Source of the DNA: CBDBIK01 sp965206145
GTDB taxonomy: Bacteria > Pseudomonadota > Alphaproteobacteria > TMED109
DNA length: 64,000 bases
NCBI GenBank assembly: GCA_965206145.1
Contig: CBDBIK010000002.1
Coordinates: 505,632-569,631, forward strand
Direction of reading: 5' to 3'
Within the stretch, counting starts at the first letter, position 1, and every line of letters begins with the position of its first letter. Shown in pieces: positions 41,388-47,059 of the stretch. The translations under genes were made by a program, and so were the position numbers. Under the pieces are notes generated by a model that saw only the letters and a program-made list of their open reading frames with translations, ran no database searches and was not told the DNA's origin.

Positions 41388-43246
41388 AAATCAGAGTCCT
41401 TCTGGGATTGAATGATGCGAAGAGCCGCCGCGACTCCTCGCCGCGGACGGGACGGGGCCGTCTTGGTGGCGGCGGACGTCACCGGATCCGATCCCGGATT
41501 TGGCGACGGCAACTGAGGAAGGGAACCGTTTGCGACCAAGCGGACAACACCTGAAGCAGGATCGTTCGGCGCAGGCGGAGACGGCAGGTCCCGGTGCGCC
41601 CGGGCGAGCTCCTCCAGGTCGCGCCTCGCCCGAAGGCCACGCTCGGCGGCGCGGCGGAGATCCCGGCGCGCCGCCTCGTGCCGGCGAGCGGTGCCAGCGT
41701 CGGCGAATCCAACGGGGAGCACGCACTCCGCGCGGCCGATGTAGCGGCCGTCCCGGACGTGGAGGTAGACAGCGCCGTGGAGCTCGCCCGGGTCGAAGCG
41801 GGCAACCAGGCTCTGGCCCGCCCGCTCGACCAATGCGGGCGAGTGGTAGCGGTTGACTGGCATCCGCGCCCCACGCCCGCACCGAAGTGTGAATGTGCCG
41901 TCCGCGTTGACCGTCACGTCCTCGGCGGCGAGTAGCAGTACCGACGCCTGCGCCTGCGTCATGCGGCGCACGGCCGCGCCCTTGATCTCCTCGGCCCAGA
42001 CCTGGTCGAAGCTGCGTCCCGCCGCAGCTTCGGTCCGCCGGCCCGGGCGGGCATTGTGTTCGGCAACCGCCGCCGTGAGCACCGTCGCGAAAGTCTCGAG
42101 GTCGGCGACGTTGGTGCGGTGAGTCTCGGGGCGGTTACCGGTCGAGCGTCCGGTGTAAGCACCAACCAGTAGCGGGTGCGTGTCAACCTGCCGCGCGAGG
42201 TCGCCAAAGGCACGTTCGACGGGTTTGGAGCGTCCCCGGCCTTTCCCTCGGCCGCCTGCGTCCGTATCCACCGCCGTCGGGCTGTACTGTATCTCCAGCA
42301 GCGCGAGGATCCCCAGTAACTCCTCGCCCGTCGAACGCCATCTTTTGCGCCCCGACATGCCGCCGGTGAGAAATTTCGACGACGCCGCCAGCGTCTGGTC
42401 GACCACAAGTCGCTCGGGAACGCCATGCGCCACGATCAGCTCGTGGAGTGCAGTTCGAACGAGATCGGACGACTCTGTCTCTCCGATCCTCCAGGAAAGA
42501 ATTCGGCGGGTGCGGATGTCCTGCCACATCCAGACAACGGGGCGCCCCTCGCGGCCCGTCGGGAACCGCACCAACACGTCATGGCGGCGTCCGTCCCCGT
42601 TGACGATCTCGAGCGGCTTCAGGCCCGCGACCGTGCGGGTTTGGTAAGGATGAAGATCAAGAGCCGCGACCGCGCCTTGGCGCGCACGCACCCGCTCCGC
42701 CTTCGGTATTTCGCGCTCCGTCCTCCGCGTGAACGCCCGCAGCGAGGGACAGCCCCAGCCGCGCTCACTCGCGATTAGCATGAGCCGCCGGTGCACCGCC
42801 GCCGCGTCGGGAGCCTCCTCACGGAGATAGTCGCTGGACCAGTGGCGCCAGAGCTCATCGGCTCCCAGCCCTGCCCACTCGTTCTTCCGCGGACGGCCCC
42901 GCCCTGGACGGTCGAGGAGTGCGGCAAGGCGCTCGCCGACGGCGACACCCCGGATGCGGCCGCGCCAGCCTGCGAGAGCCGAGCGTGACACGCCGCGCTC
43001 GCGCGCCGCCTGTACATCGGCGGCACTGCGAGGTAGCCCTTCGGTCACGAGTGCGTCGCTACGGGCGACCGCGTCCAGGCGGGTGTAGGCACGGGCACGG
43101 CCCGCGTCCGTTGCACTCTCCCAGGCCGATGCCTGGGGGAGCTCCTGCGGGGCCGCGCAAGGCTCCTGCACAGCCGGTGCAGGGCCATTGCAGATGTCCT
43201 GCATCGACCTTGCAAGGACCGGCCGGAGCGAGGCCAACGACCTCAC
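41384..43246 (-). CDS. MuA-like DDE transposase
   Basis: 620 aa from a GTG at 43246 (GTGA overlap). The catalytic DDE core is plain: first Asp in EIVNGDGRRHDVLVRFPTGR (MuA has NADG), second in LVVDQTLAASSKFLTGG (MuA DNTRGAANKWLTGG), and Glu in KPVERAFGDLARQV. The beta-barrel and C-terminal MuB-interacting/helical part (ending ALRIIQSQKDSDL) follow. An N-terminal end-binding HTH lies in ARERGVSRSALAGWRGRIRG. It joins phage ends to target DNA during integration and replicative transposition. Confidence 0.95.
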   Translation of the reverse strand: MRSLASLRPVLARSMQDICNGPAPAVQEPCAAPQELPQASAWESATDAGRARAYTRLDAVARSDALVTEGLPRSAADVQAARERGVSRSALAGWRGRIRGVAVGERLAALLDRPGRGRPRKNEWAGLGADELWRHWSSDYLREEAPDAAAVHRRLMLIASERGWGCPSLRAFTRRTEREIPKAERVRARQGAVAALDLHPYQTRTVAGLKPLEIVNGDGRRHDVLVRFPTGREGRPVVWMWQDIRTRRILSWRIGETESSDLVRTALHELIVAHGVPERLVVDQTLAASSKFLTGGMSGRKRWRSTGEELLGILALLEIQYSPTAVDTDAGGRGKGRGRSKPVERAFGDLARQVDTHPLLVGAYTGRSTGNRPETHRTNVADLETFATVLTAAVAEHNARPGRRTEAAAGRSFDQVWAEEIKGAAVRRMTQAQASVLLLAAEDVTVNADGTFTLRCGRGARMPVNRYHSPALVERAGQSLVARFDPGELHGAVYLHVRDGRYIGRAECVLPVGFADAGTARRHEAARRDLRRAAERGLRARRDLEELARAHRDLPSPPAPNDPASGVVRLVANGSLPQLPSPNPGSDPVTSAATKTAPSRPRRGVAAALRIIQSQKDSDL

Positions 43247-43947
43247 CGGTCGGGCCCGTCGAACAGCGGTGCGAGCATTTCCCGCCTCGTCTCCTCAAGA
43301 CGAACAGCAGCACCATCGAACTCGCGCTCCAGCGCCATGCGCAGGGCGTTGCGCCGGTTGCCGTGAAGGGCTCCCATGAGAGCGGTATTCCCCACGACCT
43401 CGGCGGCAATCCGCGCCGCGTCGCGGTACGAGCGATGGACGAGCTTGCAGGCCGAACGGACCCGGGAATGCGCCGCCGCCGCCATGTCGGACGCCTCCTC
43501 CGGTGATGCCGGCACCCTCGATACCCGCTGACGTAGCTCTGCGCATTCGCGCTCAAGCTCCTGGATGCGGCCCCGGGTCGTCCTCTCCTGGACGGCAGCG
43601 CGCAGCTCCGAGCGGGACAACTCACCCACCTCGATCCGGTCGAGGAAGGCGTCGGCCTCTGATGCCGGCAGGCCGCGCACCTCCGCATGTACCGAAATGG
43701 CAAGGGTGAATCGCCGGCGATTCACCTCGAAAGCCCTGGCCGTGCTTGAAAACCGGATTAATTTCTCAGGGGACATCCCGATCCGGCGGGCCGTCTCCCG
43801 GAGCGACACGCCGTCCTCCTCAGCAATGGTGTTGGCAAGGTCGCCCAATTCCCACGCCGCCGCCTGGCGCGACCCGACAAGCTGCCGACAGCGCTCCAGC
43901 CGCTTATCCAGCAGGCTGCCTCGCAGAATGCGGGCGGGGGCGCTCAC
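43243..43947 (-). CDS. ParB/KorB-like helix-turn-helix protein
   Basis: 234 aa. A ParB-type HTH appears in LANTIAEEDGVSLRETARRI then GMSPEKLIRFSSTARAF, followed by LPASEADAFLDRIEVGELSR and a long coiled coil (ERTTRGRIQELERECAELRQ RV). It occupies the place where Mu has ner and precedes the transposase. The coding sequence itself contains one copy of the GGTGAATCGCC palindrome (43705-43726, encoding NRRRF). It may bind those palindromes and act on the early region, in the way KorB or SopB bind repeated sites; this is inference. Confidence 0.65.
   Translation of the reverse strand: MSAPARILRGSLLDKRLERCRQLVGSRQAAAWELGDLANTIAEEDGVSLRETARRIGMSPEKLIRFSSTARAFEVNRRRFTLAISVHAEVRGLPASEADAFLDRIEVGELSRSELRAAVQERTTRGRIQELERECAELRQRVSRVPASPEEASDMAAAAHSRVRSACKLVHRSYRDAARIAAEVVGNTALMGALHGNRRNALRMALEREFDGAAVRLEETRREMLAPLFDGPDR
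43705..43726. promoter_or_regulatory. 22-bp palindrome, copy A (inside ParB-like gene)
   Basis: GGTGAATCGCC followed by its exact reverse complement. It is copy A of four; the others are at 43967, 44165 and 44363. Being a perfect palindrome inside a coding region it is unlikely to be chance. Confidence 0.85.
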
Positions 43948-43960
43948 GCGGCCCGAATTT

Positions 43961-43994
43961 CCAGGGGGTGAATCGCCGGCGATTCACCCCCTGG
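43961..43994. promoter_or_regulatory. 34-bp perfect palindrome containing the 22-bp core, copy B
   Basis: CCAGGGGGTGAATCGCC followed by its exact reverse complement. It lies 14 bp upstream of the ParB-like start codon at 43947, so a protein bound here would control that gene and the transposase operon. Confidence 0.9.
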
Positions 43995-44053
43995 CCCACT
44001 GACAACGTTGGCCAAGGAGACAGATTTTCCGAGAGAGTCCGGCAGCGAAGGGA

Positions 44054-44132
44054 TGGTGCCCAGGGGCGGGATCGAACCGCCGACACCGCAGGCGCATGAG
44101 CCCGCGTGCTCTACCAGCTGAGCTACCTGGGC
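44054..44132 (-). tRNA. tRNA-like gene 1, CAT in an expanded anticodon arm (79 nt)
   Basis: On the reverse strand: acceptor GCCCAGG/CCTGGGC, D arm GCTCAGCTGGTAGAGC, T arm GGCGG-TTCGATC-CCGCC, and an encoded CCA end. The anticodon arm is 20 nt instead of 17: CGCGGG-CTCATGCG-CCTGCG, i.e. a 6-bp stem (one G.U) with an 8-nt loop holding CAT (closing to 7 bp with a 6-nt loop if the top pair forms). The body looks, from memory, like alphaproteobacterial tRNA-Phe. Standard tRNA finders may miss or mislabel it. Whether it is charged, and with what, is open. Confidence 0.7.
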
Positions 44133-44164
44133 GATCGGAGAAAGAACTCCCCGGATTTCCAGGG

Positions 44165-44186
44165 GGTGAATCGCCGGCGATTCACC
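44165..44186. promoter_or_regulatory. 22-bp palindrome, copy C
   Basis: Same perfect palindrome, 198 bp from copy B, in the second repeat unit between the two tRNA-like genes. Confidence 0.85.
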
Positions 44187-44251
44187 TCCGGACCCCCTGA
44201 CAACGTTGGCCGAGGAGACAGATTTTCCGAGAGAGTCCGGCGGCGGAGGGA

Positions 44252-44330
44252 TGGTGCCCAGGGACGGGATCGAACCGCCGACACCGCAGGTGCATGAGCC
44301 CGCGTGCTCTACCAGCTGAGCTACCTGGGC
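44252..44330 (-). tRNA. tRNA-like gene 2, CAT in an expanded anticodon arm (79 nt)
   Basis: A near-identical second copy, 198 bp away. Acceptor and D arm are the same and CCA is encoded. The T arm has one change that keeps pairing as G.U (CCGTC). In the anticodon arm, GCGCC becomes GCACC: the loop is then clearly 8 nt, CTCATGCA, on a 6-bp stem. Conservation of pairing in acceptor and T arm argues that it is still under selection. Confidence 0.7.
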
Positions 44331-44362
44331 GATCGGAGCAAGAACTCTCCGGATTTCCGGGG

Positions 44363-44384
44363 GGTGAATCGCCGGCGATTCACT
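44363..44384. promoter_or_regulatory. 22-bp palindrome, copy D (one mismatch)
   Basis: Same sequence with the last base changed (CACT instead of CACC). It is 198 bp from copy C and 77 bp before the stop of the Cro-like gene. Confidence 0.8.
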
Positions 44385-44460
44385 TCCTAACCCGTCGGTG
44401 ACGACAACACGGCGGGAGCCCGCGCTCATCGCGCGGCTCCGTACATACGACCGATATAAC

Positions 44461-44727
44461 TCATGCAGCTGCTTTCGTACGGCCCGACGGGCCATCATCA
44501 ATAGGGCTGGGTCGCGAGACATCCTTGGGCCAGGTCAAACCAGCAGGCCATTGATCCGAGAAAGAGCGAATGACTTCCCTTGCTCGTCGCTCAGTAATCG
44601 TGTGGCCTTCCTCAAGGCGACGGAAGAATGCTCCATGGCCACAGATTTTCTTGCCAATGGTTGACATGGCTAGACCTTGTGACTTGGCGTATGCTTGTCC
44701 GAGCAAGATGAGGGAGGTGGTATACAC
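44461..44727 (-). CDS. Cro/Ner-like phage DNA-binding regulator, 88 aa
   Basis: From a GTG at 44727: SLILLGQAYAKSQGLAMSTI then GKKICGHGAFFRRLEEGHTI and TERRAREVIRSFSDQWP. The repeated helix pattern with STIGKKICGHGAFFRRL as turn and recognition helix is common in small HTH regulators of alphaproteobacterial phages. It is divergent from the S24 repressor, the usual Cro-repressor layout. It is the first gene of the leftward early operon. A GTGGTATACAC sequence, like the repressor operators, covers its start codon. Confidence 0.7.
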   Translation of the reverse strand: MYTTSLILLGQAYAKSQGLAMSTIGKKICGHGAFFRRLEEGHTITERRAREVIRSFSDQWPAGLTWPKDVSRPSPIDDGPSGRTKAAA

Positions 44728-44737
44728 AGCCCTTATA

Positions 44738-44753
44738 GTGGAACATATACCGC
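44738..44753 (-). promoter_or_regulatory. Candidate repressor operator 1
   Basis: On the reverse strand GCGGTATATGTTCCAC, matching the sequence at 44807-44822 at 13 of 16 positions. It lies between the divergent Cro-like and repressor genes. Confidence 0.5.
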
Positions 44754-44806
44754 CACCCTGTCAACCTCTTCCATCGTCGTCGGGATATGGAAGCTGTCGC
44801 AGGAGA

Positions 44807-44822
44807 GTGGTATGTTTTCCAC
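44807..44822 (+). promoter_or_regulatory. Candidate repressor operator 2, abutting the repressor start codon
   Basis: GTGGTATGTTTTCCAC, an imperfect palindrome (GTGG-x8-CCAC with similar inner bases). It ends one base before the ATG at 44823, so the repressor may be autoregulated or translated from a leaderless transcript. Confidence 0.5.
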
Positions 44823-45554
44823 ATGCCCGCCTCACACTTCGCAGCGATCATTCGCGCCCGGCTGCAAGAGACAGGGAACACGCCAATTGGCGCGGCGCGG
44901 CAAGCAGGTCTGCCTCGCGACGCCATTCGCTCGGTTCTACGCGGTCACCCCCCTACCGTGCCCCGCGCCGCCGAAATCTGCGATGCCCTCGGTCTTGAAT
45001 TCTACGTTGGTCCCCCACGCGAGGAACCCGGGGCCGCACTCGGTGATCGACTCAATGAGGTGCAAGCCGAGCTCGAACGCCTCCATGGGCAGGCATTGGC
45101 AGCGACCAAATCCATGGTGGCGCCGGTTGACGGGAGCGGTGAGGAGGATCCGAGCAAACGCTACATTGAGATGCTGGAGGTGGAGCCATCCGCCGGTGGG
45201 GGCTCTCACATTGAGGACGCTCCAGTCCGAGGGCGCCTCGCGTTCCGGCGCGCCTGGCTCAACCTGCACGCGCTGATCGCGTCGGAATGCGTAGTCATCC
45301 GAGTGCGCGGCGAGTCGATGGAGCCGACGCTTCCGGACAAGTGCTCGATCCTCATCGCGAAGCATCGCAACCGGCGTCGGGACAAGCACATCTTCGTGGT
45401 GCGCACGGAAGACGGACTGATAGTCAAGAGGGCACGAAAGGATGGCAAGGCCTGGTTGCTCGTTAGCGACCATCCGGCGTGGGATCCTGTGCCATGGCCT
45501 CGCGACGCCGACGTGATTGGCGAGGTCGTCTGGATGGCGAAGACGCTGGACTGA
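44823..45554 (+). CDS. S24/LexA-like prophage repressor
   Basis: Start chosen at the ATG at 44823 (MPASHFAAIIRARLQETGNT); an ATG at 44787 in the same frame is possible and neither has a well-spaced RBS. The HTH is in IGAARQAGLPRDAIRSVLRG. After a linker, the C-terminal S24 peptidase domain has the nucleophile Ser in RVRGESMEPTLPD and the general-base Lys in GLIVKRARKDGK. About 243 aa. It keeps the lytic genes off, and damage-induced self-cleavage would give induction. It is divergent from the Cro-like gene. Confidence 0.9.
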   Translation: MPASHFAAIIRARLQETGNTPIGAARQAGLPRDAIRSVLRGHPPTVPRAAEICDALGLEFYVGPPREEPGAALGDRLNEVQAELERLHGQALAATKSMVAPVDGSGEEDPSKRYIEMLEVEPSAGGGSHIEDAPVRGRLAFRRAWLNLHALIASECVVIRVRGESMEPTLPDKCSILIAKHRNRRRDKHIFVVRTEDGLIVKRARKDGKAWLLVSDHPAWDPVPWPRDADVIGEVVWMAKTLD

Positions 45555-45611
45555 CAGGGCACATGAAATGCCCGCATTGCGACACCCGGACACACGAGGT
45601 CTGGGAGCGGA
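45477..45611 (+). repeat. Diverged ~135-bp direct repeat flanking the lipoprotein moron, copy 1
   Basis: Starts GCGTGGGATCCTGTGCCATG and covers the last codons of the repressor and the start of the DUF4145 fragment. It matches 46119-46253 (offset 642), with scattered differences. The two copies enclose the lipoprotein gene. Confidence 0.75.
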
Positions 45612-45676
45612 ACTTTACTAATTTACACCCACCCTATGGATTAAGTAATATCGATCCTGTCACCGGATTAAGCTAG
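45563..45676 (+). pseudogene. Truncated copy of the DUF4145 gene start
   Basis: ATG at 45563 gives MKCPHCDTRTHEVWERNFTN then 17 unrelated residues and a stop. The first 15 or so residues correspond to those of the DUF4145 protein at 46201 (MICPHCYVGIHEDWETH), including CPHC. The DNA on both sides is also repeated (45477-45611 and 46119-46253), so this is the broken copy left when the moron segment arose. Confidence 0.6.
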
Positions 45677-45808
45677 CCTTGCAAAGGACAGAATGTCATG
45701 AATACGATACCGCTTTTTAAGCGTTTTCTTACTACAAAGGGTTTTTGCTCGGGGAAGTTGTTAAAGCGCAAGTACTGGGCTGGGCGCGACACTGGGAAGA
45801 AAGGGGTC

Positions 45809-46066
45809 ATGCAATACAGGAAATTGCTGCTCCTAAGCCTATGTGGGATATCTCTACCAGGATGCGCTGCGGGACCAGCTGTAATTGTAGATCTTGAAAC
45901 GGATAAAGTGGTTGTTAGGAAGAACATATCAACACCCGACGAAGAGGTAGAAGCTAAGGCTCGTGAGGGCTGCGCTCTACATGACCGCGTTCCGAAGCCC
46001 CTGAGTGTGTCTTGCCTAGATCAATATTGCTTTTCTTCAAATCACCTTTTCGCGTGCCTAGAGTAG
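45809..46066 (+). CDS. Small lipoprotein, moron-type, 85 aa
   Basis: ATG at 45809 gives MQYRKLLLLSLCGISLPGCA, a lipoprotein signal peptide with lipobox LPGC, then a short mature part (VIVDLETDKVVVRKNISTPD) with four further cysteines near the C-terminus. The local base composition is lower in GC than the surrounding phage. It sits between two diverged direct repeats, directly downstream of the repressor, so it is probably expressed in the lysogen. Phage lipoproteins of this kind often cause superinfection exclusion, but no specific match is claimed. Confidence 0.6.
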   Translation: MQYRKLLLLSLCGISLPGCAAGPAVIVDLETDKVVVRKNISTPDEEVEAKAREGCALHDRVPKPLSVSCLDQYCFSSNHLFACLE

Positions 46067-46118
46067 GGCTTCCCTTGGAAACACCATTCAAATGTAGTTG
46101 GTGTTGCCACTCAACTTA

Positions 46119-46253
46119 GCGTGGGATCCAGTTCCATGATCTCGCGACGCCGACGTGGTCGGCAAGGTCGTCTGAATGGCAGGACACTTGGCTTAAGAAC
46201 ATGATCTGCCCACATTGCTACGTCGGGATACACGAGGATTGGGAAACGCATAA
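46119..46253 (+). repeat. Diverged ~135-bp direct repeat flanking the lipoprotein moron, copy 2
   Basis: Starts GCGTGGGATCCAGTTCCATG. In this copy the former repressor end has a stop (GTCTGAATGG) and no longer codes. It runs into the start of the intact DUF4145 gene. Confidence 0.75.
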
Positions 46254-46932
46254 GGTTGAAACGCGAAGCCGTCAGAATCCTACAGACGTATTCTTTAACA
46301 ATGAAAAATTCGATCTGTTCTATCTGGTAAAGGTAATGATGCTGACATGCCCAGAATGTGACGAGCTAGCTATCAAACTTCACATGGTAAAAGAAATTTG
46401 TTCGAACGGGGTTCGTGGAGGCCAGATAAATCATTATCATGATGCATTCATTGCCTTTCCGCCTCATTCATCATCGCACCCTCCAGCTCCCTATGATGTT
46501 CCTGAAGAACAGCGAAACAACTACAAAGAGGCATGCGAGGTACTGCCGATAAGTCCCAAGGCCTCGGCGACATTGAGCCGACGCATTTTGCAGATGATTC
46601 TGATGGAGCAAGGCTATGAGAACCAGAACCTTGCCAAGCAGATTGATGATGTTCTGAAGGAGAAGGATTCTGAACAATCCTTGCCTCCGGCACTCCACCG
46701 TAGCATCAGCGCCGTGCGAAATTTTGGCAATTTCTCAGCGCATCCCATAACGGACAAGACGACGCTCCAGATCATCGAAGTGGAGCCTGAAGAAGCGGAA
46801 TGGTGCCTGGATATCATCTTTGATTTGTTCGACCATTATTATGTCAAACCTGCAGACGCTAAGAGAAGAAAAGAGGAGTTGGATATTAAGCTGGCCGCTG
46901 CAGGAAAACCGACCAGCGAAATCCCATTCTAA
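46201..46932 (+). CDS. DUF4145 domain protein
   Basis: 243 aa starting MICPHCYVGIHEDWETHKVE. An N-terminal CPHC and later LTCPECDELAIKLHMVKE give a zinc-ribbon-like pair of CxxC motifs. The helical DUF4145 part follows (KEACEVLPISPKASATLSRR then ILQMILMEQGYE, and RSISAVRNFGNFSAHP). DUF4145 proteins are often found in defence loci and prophages, function unresolved. GC is lower than in flanking phage genes, so it looks like an accessory gene, expressed next to the repressor and possibly protecting the lysogen. Confidence 0.75.
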   Translation: MICPHCYVGIHEDWETHKVETRSRQNPTDVFFNNEKFDLFYLVKVMMLTCPECDELAIKLHMVKEICSNGVRGGQINHYHDAFIAFPPHSSSHPPAPYDVPEEQRNNYKEACEVLPISPKASATLSRRILQMILMEQGYENQNLAKQIDDVLKEKDSEQSLPPALHRSISAVRNFGNFSAHPITDKTTLQIIEVEPEEAEWCLDIIFDLFDHYYVKPADAKRRKEELDIKLAAAGKPTSEIPF

Positions 46933-46986
46933 CGTCAATTCATGGTGGAATCGCTTGGCCAACCGGCTTCCGCAGACTGATTTTCC

Positions 46987-47003
46987 TGTGACACCTGTCA
47001 CCT
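46987..47003 (+). promoter_or_regulatory. Candidate late-activator binding site, rightward late operon
   Basis: TGTGACACCTGTCACCT, identical over 17 bases to the reverse-strand element at 37625-37641, with inverted repeat GTGACA-CC-TGTCAC. It lies 56 bp before the protease gene, the first gene of the rightward late operon. Confidence 0.7.
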
Positions 47004-47059
47004 TTACGCCCACTTAGTTCTCTCTCACGATTCGCCTTCCGACCATCGGAGGCGGATCC

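Larger units (their letters stand above)
43956..44390. repeat. Tandem 198-bp repeat units (two full, one partial)
   Basis: Unit 1 starts near 43956 (GAATTTCCAGGGGGTG), unit 2 near 44154 (GGATTTCCAGGGGGTG), and a partial unit 3 near 44352. Each full unit has a palindrome, a spacer (CTGACAACGTTGGCC ... AGACAGATTTTCCGAGAGAG) and a tRNA-like gene. The units are nearly identical, so one arose from the other by duplication. Confidence 0.9.

Noticed and set aside
43956..44390. CRISPR array
   Set aside because: Units are 198 bp with tRNA-like content, too long and too few, and there are no cas genes.
43944..44522. A 192-codon reverse-strand frame with repeated segments (ESPAIHP, VAQLVEHAGSC)
   Set aside because: It is a translation of the tandem palindrome/tRNA-like units. 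The repeats are explained by the DNA elements and no RBS or natural protein composition supports it.
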